This document shows positions 26,180 to 34,878 of a stretch of DNA of 47,198 bases, piece after piece; the stretch's first letter is position 1; the number at the start of each line of letters is the position of its first letter. Origin of the DNA: RGIG5327 sp045612485. Lineage in GTDB: Bacteria > Verrucomicrobiota > Lentisphaeria > Victivallales > UBA1829. The notes under the pieces were generated by a model that had not been told where the DNA came from, did not search any database, and was given only the letters and a program-made list of their open reading frames with translations. The position numbers were made by a program, and so were the translations under genes. Where the stretch lies: contig JAZKZE010000058.1 of assembly GCA_045612485.1 (NCBI GenBank), forward strand, positions 1 through 47,198, given 5' to 3'.

Positions 26180-28129
26180 TCAGAACAGGAATTCCCCCTG
26201 TACCGGAGATTTTGCATCTTCCGTTTTTTGGGTATTTTCAGAATTTGTTTTCCCCTTCAGTGAAGCAAGGAAATCATCCAGAAGCATGATTTTCACTCCT
26301 GCTTTTTCCGCTTTTTTGATCTTACTTGAAGTAGAGGCAGAATCTGCTGTTACAAGGAGGGAAAGTGTTCCCGTTACACTGTCCACCGCTTCATACCCGT
26401 ATTGGGAGGCAAGATTCTCATAATAGGAACGTTTTTCCGGCATTTTACCAGTAAAGCAAATGGTGGGCTTTTCTCCTTCAGATGAACTTCCCGGCTCTTT
26501 TTTACTTACTTTCACTGTAAGAACATTCAGAAGTTCATCCAGATACTCTTTCTGACTGAGCAATTCCTTTTTGATGGCTCCCGCCCTTTCCGGCCCGATC
26601 TGATCCAGAGAGGCAAGAGATTCCTCCGACATATTTTCCAGTTCCTGCAATGTATGTTCTTTCAAAATCCCCTTTGCTATATTCGGGCCGATCCCTTTGA
26701 TATTCAGTGAAGCAAGGATCTGCCAGTCGGGAACACTTCTTGCATTCTGAATCTCTTCAAAAAGGTTTGTTGCCGATTTTTCCGCAAAACCTTCCAGTTT
26801 TACGATGTCTTCTATTTTCAAAGCAAAAATGTCTTTCAGGGAACGAACAGAAAGCTCTTGCATCATCCTGCGGATATTGGGTTCTCCAAGATGTTCTATT
26901 CCGATATTTTTTACAGAAGAAACCAGTCTTGCCAGAAGCGTTTCCGGACATTGGGTATTGACGCAGCGCAATTCCGGAAGATCCTTTTTCAATTCCTGTC
27001 CGCAGGAGGGACAATGGGTAATGATACAGTTTTTCCGTTCCGCCCCCTCCCCTGCCGGACGGGAATCCAGAATATAGGGGATCACATCCCCGGCGCGTTC
27101 CACAGTAACGATATCACCTATATGGATATCTCGGTCAAGAATATTCTGAAGATTGTGTAAGGATACATGACGGATCGTCGTTCCGCTGATCTCCACCGGC
27201 TCGATAAGGGCAACTGGAGTAAGGGCATTTTTCCCGAAACTCCATTGTACATCTTTCAATATGGTTTCTTTACGCACTCCGGAAAATTTGAAAGCGATCT
27301 GTCCTCTGGGATGGTGGGCAGTATTCCCCAGGGAACGGGAGTATTCTCTGTCCGCAAGTTTGATGACGATCCCATCCATGGGATAGGGCAATGCTTCGAT
27401 CTTTTCCACAAAAGAATCCCATTTTTCCCGCAACTCCCCAAAAGAACACTGCATGGAATGGAGGGAATAATCTATAAAAGAAAGTTTTGCTTTCTGATAA
27501 AGCATAAGAGTAATATCTTTCAATCCCATGATCCCGGCAACCGCATTACGGGGATTCTTATAGATCCTGCCGTTTTTATTGCGGATATTGCTGTACAGAA
27601 CTTTGAAATCATCCGTTCTTATGACGATCTCCCCTCTTGCATCTTTTTTAAAATCCGCAAGGGGAAATATTCCTTCTGGGTGTTCCAGCTCCAGAAGCGG
27701 CAGTTTATCTGTAATATCCTCCCCTTCAAGCCCGTCTCCCCGTGTTGCCAGGATTCCGTCTTTCCAGATTGCTGAGATTCCGTCATATTTGGGCTGGATC
27801 AAAAGCAATTCCTCTTTGGAACGGATGAATTTTTCCGCCCAGGAAATGACCTCATCCAGTGAATATGCCTTATCCAGAGAAAGCATAGGATCGGTATGGA
27901 TGACTTTTCCGGAACTTGCTACAACAGGAGCATGTACCTGGGAAAGCAGAGGATGATCCGGAGAAAGAACAGTCAGATGCCGTACAAGAAGATCATAAGA
28001 TTCATCGCTGATCTCCGGCTCGGAATCCACCCAGTATTTTCTGTTGTGATACGCAATGGCATCTACGGTCTCATGGAGAGTCATTGCCATTACTTTTTCT
28101 TCCTCAAGCATTTTGACCTCTTCTGCCAT
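26180..28129 (-). CDS. ligA: NAD-dependent DNA ligase, divergent LigA
   Basis: 649 residues, near the usual 670. Domain order is complete: Ia (YHNRKYWVDSEPEISDESYD), nucleotidyltransferase with adenylated Lys114 in PKYDG (most LigA have KIDG or KVDG), HPRGQIAFKFSG, OB fold (GDIVTVERAGDVIPYI), C4 zinc finger (CPSCGQ, then CVNTQCPE), helix-hairpin-helix repeats (about 450-550) and a C-terminal BRCT domain (KPTICFTGKMP, about 567-640). It seals nicks using NAD+. The sequence is more divergent than a typical housekeeping LigA, so I cannot exclude a second paralogue in the genome. A GGAGGGAG ribosome site precedes the ATG; 24 bases separate it from coaB. Confidence 0.93.
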   Translation of the reverse strand: MAEEVKMLEEEKVMAMTLHETVDAIAYHNRKYWVDSEPEISDESYDLLVRHLTVLSPDHPLLSQVHAPVVASSGKVIHTDPMLSLDKAYSLDEVISWAEKFIRSKEELLLIQPKYDGISAIWKDGILATRGDGLEGEDITDKLPLLELEHPEGIFPLADFKKDARGEIVIRTDDFKVLYSNIRNKNGRIYKNPRNAVAGIMGLKDITLMLYQKAKLSFIDYSLHSMQCSFGELREKWDSFVEKIEALPYPMDGIVIKLADREYSRSLGNTAHHPRGQIAFKFSGVRKETILKDVQWSFGKNALTPVALIEPVEISGTTIRHVSLHNLQNILDRDIHIGDIVTVERAGDVIPYILDSRPAGEGAERKNCIITHCPSCGQELKKDLPELRCVNTQCPETLLARLVSSVKNIGIEHLGEPNIRRMMQELSVRSLKDIFALKIEDIVKLEGFAEKSATNLFEEIQNARSVPDWQILASLNIKGIGPNIAKGILKEHTLQELENMSEESLASLDQIGPERAGAIKKELLSQKEYLDELLNVLTVKVSKKEPGSSSEGEKPTICFTGKMPEKRSYYENLASQYGYEAVDSVTGTLSLLVTADSASTSSKIKKAEKAGVKIMLLDDFLASLKGKTNSENTQKTEDAKSPVQGEFLF

Positions 28130-28153
28130 ATTCTCCCTCCGTTCCGGTTATTT

Positions 28154-28786
28154 TTATTTTTTCAATAATTCTGTCAACAGTTCTTTTGCCAACTCTTTTT
28201 TACTCTTCAAAGTCAATTCTTTTTTTGTACCGTCTGCTTTGTAAAGGGTAATGGCATTTTCCTCCGCACCGAATCCCCTGCCCGGAACCCCCACCACATT
28301 GGCGGCAATAAAATCAAAATTCTTTTTCTGCATTTTTGTTAAAGCATTTGCTTCCAGATCATTGGTCTCGGCGGCAAATCCGGCAAGAAGCTGTCCATCT
28401 TTCTTCATTCTGCCCAGACTTAAAGCAATATCCTCTGTCCGTTCCAGTTCCAGAAAAAGATTTCCTTCTTTTTTCTTCATCTTCTGTTTTTCAGGATGAG
28501 CAGGTCTGTAATCGGCGACAGCGGCACATAATATGGCAAGATCGGCATTACCGAACTCACTTTTCATTGCCTCAGCCATTTCCGCAGCACTTTCTATGGA
28601 AATAAATTTATGCAGATTTTCCGGTACGGAAATACTTACCGGACCGGATACGAGAGTAACATCATGCCCCATAAGGATCGCAGCTTCCGCAATGGCATAT
28701 CCCATTTTTCCACTGGAATGGTTGCTTATAAAACGGACCGGATCTATTTTTTCTCTCGTGGGCCCTGCATTGACAAGGATTTTCAT
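28154..28786 (-). CDS. coaB: Stand-alone phosphopantothenate-cysteine ligase (CoaB)
   Basis: 210 residues. CoaB couples 4'-phosphopantothenate to cysteine in coenzyme A synthesis. The N-terminus MKILVNAGPTREKIDPVRFI and the signature SNHSSGKMGYAIAEA are those of the CoaB half of the usual CoaBC fusion. LCAAVADYRP and the Lys-rich KQKMKKKEG loop that clamps the nucleotide follow, then LLAGFAAET. There is no CoaC decarboxylase domain attached and none next to it, so CoaC must be encoded elsewhere. The gene starts at its own ATG with GGAG upstream, so it is not a broken fusion. Neighbours are NAD kinase and NAD-dependent ligase. Confidence 0.92.
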   Translation of the reverse strand: MKILVNAGPTREKIDPVRFISNHSSGKMGYAIAEAAILMGHDVTLVSGPVSISVPENLHKFISIESAAEMAEAMKSEFGNADLAILCAAVADYRPAHPEKQKMKKKEGNLFLELERTEDIALSLGRMKKDGQLLAGFAAETNDLEANALTKMQKKNFDFIAANVVGVPGRGFGAEENAITLYKADGTKKELTLKSKKELAKELLTELLKK

Positions 28787-28811
28787 AAAATTTTTCTCCG
28801 GATATTTTTAC

Positions 28812-29570
28812 TTAAAAAGGCTTGTTTTCAAAACCGTTTTTTCTCTGTTCCCTGCGGATACGGCGGCATTCCGGACACATAAAAAGTTCCAAACCGCGTA
28901 CTATGGCAACTTTGTCCGACTGCCGGATGACTGCCACTTCCCCTTCTTCAAGAAGAATGGTTTCAGAACTGTTATCAAATGCCATTTCCGCCGGCCCCCG
29001 CAAAATGCGAACTTTGATCACACTTTTTTCACTTAAAACAAGATGATTGACCAAATCCGTACTGTTGCTGAAAGCCAGTCCCATCCCGGTACGGAAAGTA
29101 CCATGGGTTATGCTTTTGTAATATCCTGTCGAGCCGTGGACAGTGGCTACCCCCACTCCGTCACCTACGATCTCATTGGCATACAGTTCATCATCGATCT
29201 TGATCTGGTAGCGCAAAGCGGAAAAACTGTTTTTATTGTGGATGAAAATATCATTGAGGGCAAAAAATTCCTTTCCCGCTGCTTTTCCGTACAGTTTGGG
29301 CAGCAGAGAGGTGGTAAGGGAACCGGAAAGCAGAAGATCGATCTGCCGTTCCAGAGAGTGTTTTGCACAATGGGGAGCCGTCTCCACATCCCGTATGGGC
29401 ATCTTGGGCAATCCGGGATAGAGCAGTTCCGCACTCAAAAGGGCTCCATCCCCGCCGTAACAGATGAGAAGATCTTTAAGCGGGGAAGATAATTCCACGA
29501 TCTCCACACCTTTTTTCAGAAGGATCTTTTCCAGAAATTCTGTATTTTTTCCGTAAAGAGCTGCTTTCAT
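28812..29570 (-). CDS. nadK: NAD kinase
   Basis: 252 residues from the ATG at 29570, chosen because AGGGG lies just upstream and the chain MKAALYGKN begins the Rossmann-like fold; an upstream start would overlap the preceding methyltransferase gene. The ATP/NAD kinase motif GGDG is present in LLICYGGDGALL. GDGVGVATVHGSTGYYKS corresponds to the conserved region II, GDGxxxSTPTGSTAY. It phosphorylates NAD+ to NADP+. The C-terminal tail MCPECRRIRREQ holds one Cys-x-x-Cys and is basic, not usual for the family. Overall a short, divergent member. It sits 11 bases after the TrmH-family gene. Confidence 0.88.
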   Translation of the reverse strand: MKAALYGKNTEFLEKILLKKGVEIVELSSPLKDLLICYGGDGALLSAELLYPGLPKMPIRDVETAPHCAKHSLERQIDLLLSGSLTTSLLPKLYGKAAGKEFFALNDIFIHNKNSFSALRYQIKIDDELYANEIVGDGVGVATVHGSTGYYKSITHGTFRTGMGLAFSNSTDLVNHLVLSEKSVIKVRILRGPAEMAFDNSSETILLEEGEVAVIRQSDKVAIVRGLELFMCPECRRIRREQRKNGFENKPF

Positions 29571-29581
29571 CTTTTCCCCTC

Positions 29582-30112
29582 TTATTGTGTTCTGCCGTAT
29601 TTGCCGATAATGGAATAAAGCACCGCTGCGGTACAATTCCCCACATTGATGGAAGTCTTGCTGCCGAACATGGGAAGAGCCACAAGTCCGTCACACTCCT
29701 TCATCGTTTCCTCATTGACTCCCAGAGCCTCATTTCCCATAACGATGGCAAGGGGGAACCGGAAGGGAAAATCCCATACAGGCATACTGTTTTCCCCTAC
29801 TTCCACTGCCACACAGCAATATCCCTCTTTTTTCAGGGCACGGACAGCAGAAAGTGAATCCGGATATCTTTCAAAAGGCACAGTTTTATCCGCCCCCATA
29901 GCAGTCTTTTCCAATTTCGGATGGGGTGGTGTCGGTGTATAATTGCAACAGATGACCTTATTTGCCCCCACAGCATCCGCTATACGGAAAATATTGCCTG
30001 TATTATGGGCACTGCGCAGTGAATCAAGGACAATGACAATATCAAGGCGTTTGTATAAAGAGCCTGCGGCAAAACCTTTTGTATCTTCTGTACGCAGATT
30101 TTCTTTTCTCAT
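29582..30112 (-). CDS. TrmH-family (SPOUT) tRNA/rRNA 2'-O-methyltransferase
   Basis: 176 residues. The three SPOUT motifs are clear: motif 1 LDSLRSAHNTGNIFRIADAVG with the catalytic Arg, motif 2 AIVMGNEALGVNEE and motif 3 LPMFGSKTSINVGNCTAAVLY, which form the deep trefoil knot binding S-adenosylmethionine. Such enzymes methylate ribose in tRNA (for example Gm18) or 23S rRNA. The short length without an N-terminal L30e-like domain favours a tRNA enzyme of TrmH type, but the target cannot be proved from sequence. It lies 27 bases after the helicase gene in the same run. Confidence 0.93.
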   Translation of the reverse strand: MRKENLRTEDTKGFAAGSLYKRLDIVIVLDSLRSAHNTGNIFRIADAVGANKVICCNYTPTPPHPKLEKTAMGADKTVPFERYPDSLSAVRALKKEGYCCVAVEVGENSMPVWDFPFRFPLAIVMGNEALGVNEETMKECDGLVALPMFGSKTSINVGNCTAAVLYSIIGKYGRTQ

Positions 30113-30139
30113 ACTGTACCTCTCTGTACGCGTTTACTC

Positions 30140-31702
30140 TCAATGCCGGGGACGGAAAGATCTGCGTATACCATGACTTCCGGAAGGCCTTCTATGGAAA
30201 GAACCGCCGTGACCGTTTTTTTCCCGCAAACTCTTTTTCTCATTGACCTTTTCCGGAAGGACAAGAGCTTCTTCTTCAGGAAGATCGGTCTTCATGGTGA
30301 TATTGGCATATTTTTCAATTTCCGGCATGACATAAGCTCCGTATTCACAGACAAACCCGATGGCACACCCTTTATTGCCAGCCCGTCCTGTTCTTCCGAT
30401 ACGGTGGACATAATCTTCCGGATGATCAGGAAGATCATAGTTGATCACATGAGTGATCCCTTCCACATGCAGTCCTCTTGCGGCGACATCGGTGGCAACC
30501 ACGATCTTCAGATCCCCTCTTTTGAATTTTTCCACAAGTTTCAACCGTTTTTCCTGGGGGATATCCCCGGAAAGGAGTCCGGCATCATAGCCGTATTCAT
30601 AAAGTTTTTCCGCAAGAATACGGTTTTTTTCTTTCCAGTTACCGAAAATAATGATTCTTTCGTAAGGAAGAGTTTTAAGCAGATGAAGGAGGAAAGCAAG
30701 TTTCTGATCGCTGGTGACTGCATAAAATTTCTGTTCAATAAGGTCGGTGACAACGTGTTCCGGTTCCGCTTCAAAGGAGACAGGCTCCACCAGCCAGCTT
30801 CTTACAAGACGCAATACCTCATCTTCCAGAGTTGCACTGAAAAGCATGGTCTGTCTTTTGCCGGCCTGGGGCAGACGGGAAACGATCCTTCTCACATCCG
30901 GGATGAATCCCATATCCAGCATACGGTCGGCTTCGTCGATGACAAGGATCTCCGTATCTCCCAGGTAGAGATCGCCGCTTCTGGTATAATCAATGATCCT
31001 TCCGGGAGTCCCCACAAGGATATCCACAGGTTCTTCCAGAGCTTCCCGCTGACCTTTATGATCCATACCGCCGAAGATCACAAGATTATTGAGATAGGTA
31101 TATTGGGAAAGTTTATCCGCATCATTTTTGATCTGTATGGCAAGTTCCCTTGTAGGGGAAAGCACCAGCACGCGGCAGGAACCTTTCCGGCGTTTTTCCG
31201 GAGGCAGGGGATCAAGCAGAAGCCGGGTCATGGAAGAAGCAAGAAATGCCGCCGTCTTTCCGGTACCGGTCTGAGCCTTTGCCGCAAGATCTTTTCCTTC
31301 CAGAGCCGCAGGAAGACACTGTGCCTGGATAGGGGTACAGTATTTGAAATTCAAAGTCTGGACAGCTCCCAGGATCTCCCTTGCAAGCGGAAGGGAATTC
31401 ATACGGACTTTCCCGGGTTCATCCGGAACATCCACGAGATCCGGAACGGGGGGAACGATCCTTCTTTTCTTTTCAGGAGCTGCCGTTTTCCTTTCGGCAG
31501 GAGAATGATTTTTTCCGTTTTTCTTTTTTTCTGAATGATCCTGTTTACCATTTCCGGAAAAAGTATTTCCATTACCGGACACATTTCTTCCTCCTTTTTT
31601 ACGGGTGGAAGATTTTTTATCTCTGTTATCTTTCTTCTTTTTCCCTTTACCGGAGAAAACCTGAAAGACACTTTCAATTATGTTTTTAAATAATCTGATC
31701 AC
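30140..31702 (-). CDS. DEAD-box ATP-dependent RNA helicase (RhlE/RhlB-like)
   Basis: 520 residues with a GTG start. Residues about 18-105 form a Lys/Arg/Ser/Asn-rich, low-complexity basic extension, likely RNA-binding. The helicase core has the Q-motif region (YCTPIQAQCLPAAL), Walker A AQTGTGKT with Lys149, PTRELAIQ, VIDEADRMLDMGF, SAT, and in the second RecA domain VATDVAARGLH and HRIGRTGRAG. The C-terminal tail is basic again (FHRRPSGSHGIRRSFRPRH). It unwinds structured RNA in ribosome assembly or mRNA decay. The 5' leader carries a 14-base tandem duplication. It heads a six-gene minus-strand run. Confidence 0.94.
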   Translation of the reverse strand: MIRLFKNIIESVFQVFSGKGKKKKDNRDKKSSTRKKGGRNVSGNGNTFSGNGKQDHSEKKKNGKNHSPAERKTAAPEKKRRIVPPVPDLVDVPDEPGKVRMNSLPLAREILGAVQTLNFKYCTPIQAQCLPAALEGKDLAAKAQTGTGKTAAFLASSMTRLLLDPLPPEKRRKGSCRVLVLSPTRELAIQIKNDADKLSQYTYLNNLVIFGGMDHKGQREALEEPVDILVGTPGRIIDYTRSGDLYLGDTEILVIDEADRMLDMGFIPDVRRIVSRLPQAGKRQTMLFSATLEDEVLRLVRSWLVEPVSFEAEPEHVVTDLIEQKFYAVTSDQKLAFLLHLLKTLPYERIIIFGNWKEKNRILAEKLYEYGYDAGLLSGDIPQEKRLKLVEKFKRGDLKIVVATDVAARGLHVEGITHVINYDLPDHPEDYVHRIGRTGRAGNKGCAIGFVCEYGAYVMPEIEKYANITMKTDLPEEEALVLPEKVNEKKSLREKNGHGGSFHRRPSGSHGIRRSFRPRH

Positions 31703-31970
31703 AATACACTTCTTTTCTTCAATAACTTTTCTTCAATGACACGTCATTCATCCACACACTTTCTGCCGTTCCCTGTTTCCTGTTCTGCCACCTGTCAGGG
31801 AAAACCTGTCAGCAAAAAGCTTCACATTAATTTACACCAAAAAAAAGATTTTACAATCCGGTATTGCTTTTAATTGACAAAAAGCAAAAACTTGTTTCAT
31901 CCAAAAGCCATTTCCGCCGGAATTCCGGAAAAAACGATCTTCCGGGATAACCGGGAAAGAGGATATAAAA
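31703..31970. other. Leader and upstream region of the helicase run
   Basis: No ORF with a start site is supported here. On the minus strand TTGTAA followed after 16 bases by TAAATT is a candidate promoter near 31830-31860, giving a leader of about 120 bases. CTGACAGG occurs twice about 16 bases apart (about 31793-31811) in that leader. Function unknown. Confidence 0.4.
31712..31739 (-). repeat. 14-base tandem duplication in the helicase leader
   Basis: CTTTTCTTCAATAA (31712-31725) is followed directly by CTTTTCTTCAATGA (31726-31739), one mismatch. On the coding (minus) strand it reads as two purine-rich GAAGAAAAG blocks 10-36 bases before the GTG start, so it may supply duplicate ribosome-contact sequence. 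Confidence 0.7.
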
Positions 31971-32006
31971 ATCCCCGTCCGGAAGTTCCGGACGGGGATT
32001 TTTTTT
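31971..32006. terminator. Intrinsic terminator downstream of valS
   Basis: ATCCCCGTCCGGA (31971-31983), loop AGT, TCCGGACGGGGAT (31987-31999): a 13-bp perfect stem. On the minus strand it follows the valS stop by about 35 bases and ends in a T-rich run; a longer T run on the plus strand would also work there. Confidence 0.92.
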
Positions 32007-32034
32007 ATACTGGAAGCCTATATTTGCAAAAGGC

Positions 32035-34719
32035 TCAGTTTTTCAGAGCTTTCAATGCTTCTTCCACACGGGCAAGACGGTCTTTCATTTCCGCAATGGA
32101 AGCTTTGGTATCTTCTACGACCTTGGCAGGAGCTTTCGCTACAAAACCGGCATTGTTGAGTTTGCCTTCACCGGATCTGATCCAACCCATAAGATCTTTC
32201 TGCTGTTTTTCCAGCTTTTTGATCTCGGCAGCTACATCGATCACTCCTTTAAGGGGCAGATAAATGGCTCCGGCATTTACCAGAATGGAAGGCGCTCCGC
32301 TGCCATCTTCCGCTTTGTATTCTTCCATGGAAATGGTCAACTCTTCCGCATTGAGAAGGGTCATCATATTTTTCATTTCGCTTTTAAAGAAACTTTCGAT
32401 TTCAGCAGTATTAGCTTTGACATGATATTTGAGCTTCTTGCCGGGGGCAATATCATAAGCCACTCTCATATTACGCCCTGCACGGATGATCTCAAATTTA
32501 TCTTCCACCATCGCCTGAACTTTTTCCGCATCCTTCAGAAGTTCCCCCAGTCCCAGAGCAGCAAGCTCTTCCGGAAAGGGAGCATACATAATGCTTTCAT
32601 TTTCCGCAACAAATCCCATCTGGTGGGCAAGTTCTTCTGTTACGAAGGGCATGAAGGGATGCAGCATACGCAGGATGCTCCACAGAACAAAGTCCATAAC
32701 TGCAAGAGCCTGTTCTTTTTCCTCCGCTGTTCCGTAAAGACGGGATTTGCAGCTTTCGATGAACCAGTCACAGTAGGTACTCCACACCATTTCATAAAGT
32801 TCATGGGCAGCAAAATGGAATTTGAAATTGTCCAGAGAATCCCGTACTGTTTTAATGGTACGGTCAGCCCAGGAAAGCATCCATTTTTCATCAGGAGTAA
32901 GTTTACTGAGATCAATACCGGAAAGATCTCTGAAGGACTTGCTCACTTCCCCATGCATACGGCGGAAACGGCAGGCGTTCCACATCTTGTTGGCAAAGTT
33001 TCTTCCGATCTCGCATTTTTCATTGGAGTAACGGATATCCATACCCACAGGAGCAATATAGATGATGGAGAAACGCAGAGCGTCCGCACCATACTGTTTG
33101 ATCACATCCAGCGGGTCGGGACTGTTGCCCAGAGACTTACTGAGTTTTCTGCCCAGATCGTCACGGATGATACTTGTGAAATAGACATTGGAGAAGGGTA
33201 TTTCCCCTTTGAATTCCAATCCTGCCATAATCATACGGGCAACCCAGAAGAAGATGATATCCGGCCCGGTCACAAGGTCATTGGAGGGATAGAAGTATTT
33301 GAGTTCTTCTGTATTTTCCGGCCAACCCATGATGGAGAAAGGCCACAGCCAGGAGCTGAACCAGGTATCCAGTACATCTTCTTCCTGATACCATCCTTCC
33401 CCTTCGGGAGCTTTGCTTCCCACATAGACTTCCCTGTTTTCGTCATTGATGTCGCCTCTGTACCATGCAGGGATACGGTGTCCCCACCAGATCTGACGGC
33501 TGATACACCAATCCTGAATGTTTTCCATCCAGTGGAAATAGGTCTTTGTCCATTTTTCGGGATAGAATTTGATCTTGCCGGAACGTACTGCTTCAATAGC
33601 AGGTTTGGCAAGTTCATCCATTCTTACGAACCACTGGTCACTCAAAAGTGTTTCGATCTCCACGCCGCCGCGTTCAGAGAAACCCACATTGTGGGTGATA
33701 TCTTCGATTTTTTCCAGAAGACCCATTGCTTCGATATCCGCCACACATGCCTTTCTGCATTCGTAACGGTCCATGCCGGCATATTTGCCGCAGACAGAAT
33801 TCATGGAGCCATCCCGGTTCATCACATTGATGAATTCCAGATCATGGCGTTTGCCCACCTGATAGTCGTTGGGGTCGTGAGCAGGAGTTATTTTTACACA
33901 GCCGGTACCCTTTTCCGGATCGGCGTGTTCATCTTCAATAATGGGGATCTTCCGGTCGGTAAGGGGGAGATCCACCGTTTTGCCCACAAGGTGCTTATAG
34001 CGGGGATCACCGGGAGGAACGGCAACCGCCGTATCCCCGAACATGGTTTCCGGACGGGTGGTGGCAACAACCAGATAACCGCTTCCGTCGGAAAGGGGAT
34101 AGCGGAAGTGCCAGAATTTACCATTGACTTCCTTGTAAATGACCTCTTCATCAGAGAGGGCACTCTGGGCGGCAGGACACCAGTTCACCATGCGTTTGCC
34201 GCGGTAGATATAGCCTTTGTTGTAAAGCTGGACGAATACCTCTTTTACAGCATCGGAAAGACCTTCATCCATGGTAAAGCGTTCCCGTTCCCAGTCGCAG
34301 GATGTTCCCAGTTTGCGCAGCTGTTTGATGATGGTTCCGCCGTACTGTTTTTTCCAGTCCCAGACTCTTTCGATAAATTTTTCTCTTCCCAGAGTTCTGC
34401 GGTCGATCTTTTCGGTTTCCCGCAATACTTTATCCACTTTGCTTTCCGTGGCGATACCGGCATGGTCTGTACCGGGGAACCAGCAGACTTCTTCGCCTTT
34501 CATTCTGTGATAACGGGCAAGAATATCCTGCAATGTATTATTGAGAACATGTCCCATGGTCAGGATCCCTGTCACGTTGGGCGGGGGGATGACAATGGAA
34601 TAGGGCTTTTTGTCAGGATTGGGTTTTCCGTGGAAAAGGTTGTTGGACTCCCAGAAGGAATACCACTTTTCTTCCGTCAAGGAAGACTCATAGGCTTTGG
34701 GCATTTCGTTTTGTGCCAT
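32035..34719 (-). CDS. valS: Valyl-tRNA synthetase
   Basis: 894 residues, typical length for a class I synthetase charging tRNA-Val. The HIGH-type motif is TMGH at residues 54-57 in PPPNVTGILTMGHVLN. The KMSKS loop is KLSKS starting at Lys525 in GRKLSKSLGNSPDP. The editing (CP1) domain contains TTRPETMFGDTAV and the catalytic-site HDPNDY. The anticodon-binding helical domain follows at about 610-790, and a C-terminal coiled-coil arm ends the protein (VIDVAAEIKKLEKQQKDL to EALKALKN). GGAGC precedes the ATG. It has its own promoter and terminator. A long open frame on the plus strand over this gene is an artefact of codon bias. Confidence 0.98.
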   Translation of the reverse strand: MAQNEMPKAYESSLTEEKWYSFWESNNLFHGKPNPDKKPYSIVIPPPNVTGILTMGHVLNNTLQDILARYHRMKGEEVCWFPGTDHAGIATESKVDKVLRETEKIDRRTLGREKFIERVWDWKKQYGGTIIKQLRKLGTSCDWERERFTMDEGLSDAVKEVFVQLYNKGYIYRGKRMVNWCPAAQSALSDEEVIYKEVNGKFWHFRYPLSDGSGYLVVATTRPETMFGDTAVAVPPGDPRYKHLVGKTVDLPLTDRKIPIIEDEHADPEKGTGCVKITPAHDPNDYQVGKRHDLEFINVMNRDGSMNSVCGKYAGMDRYECRKACVADIEAMGLLEKIEDITHNVGFSERGGVEIETLLSDQWFVRMDELAKPAIEAVRSGKIKFYPEKWTKTYFHWMENIQDWCISRQIWWGHRIPAWYRGDINDENREVYVGSKAPEGEGWYQEEDVLDTWFSSWLWPFSIMGWPENTEELKYFYPSNDLVTGPDIIFFWVARMIMAGLEFKGEIPFSNVYFTSIIRDDLGRKLSKSLGNSPDPLDVIKQYGADALRFSIIYIAPVGMDIRYSNEKCEIGRNFANKMWNACRFRRMHGEVSKSFRDLSGIDLSKLTPDEKWMLSWADRTIKTVRDSLDNFKFHFAAHELYEMVWSTYCDWFIESCKSRLYGTAEEKEQALAVMDFVLWSILRMLHPFMPFVTEELAHQMGFVAENESIMYAPFPEELAALGLGELLKDAEKVQAMVEDKFEIIRAGRNMRVAYDIAPGKKLKYHVKANTAEIESFFKSEMKNMMTLLNAEELTISMEEYKAEDGSGAPSILVNAGAIYLPLKGVIDVAAEIKKLEKQQKDLMGWIRSGEGKLNNAGFVAKAPAKVVEDTKASIAEMKDRLARVEEALKALKN

Positions 34720-34775
34720 GTCTTGCTCCGTTTCTGTATATTTATACGGTTATATTTTTCCATTTATGAATCTAT

Positions 34776-34804
34776 AATATAGCATACTTTCTTTCAAAAA
34801 GCAA
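34776..34804 (-). promoter_or_regulatory. valS: Promoter of valS
   Basis: Minus strand: -35 TTGCTT (34804-34799), 17-base spacer, -10 TATATT (34781-34776), about 57 bases before the ATG. No T-box leader is visible; the leader is too short for one. Confidence 0.6.
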
Positions 34805-34823
34805 AAAGAGAATACACAATTAG

Positions 34824-34851
34824 TTGTTTTTATGAAAAAAGGTGATATATT
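34824..34851 (+). promoter_or_regulatory. Promoter of the BASS transporter / RlhA pair
   Basis: -35 TTGTTT (34824-34829), 16-base spacer, -10 TATATT (34846-34851), 27 bases before the ATG at 34879. Confidence 0.6.
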
Positions 34852-34878
34852 TTCAGGAACAGAAAATCCGGAGGAAAT

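Noticed and set aside
32009..32034. AAGCCT/AGGCT stem next to the valS stop codon
   Set aside because: The stem is short and has no T tract; the strong 13-bp terminator just beyond explains the 3' end.
32422..34782. 786-codon open frame antisense to valS
   Set aside because: valS is certain on the other strand; the antisense frame is open only because valS avoids the complements of stop codons.
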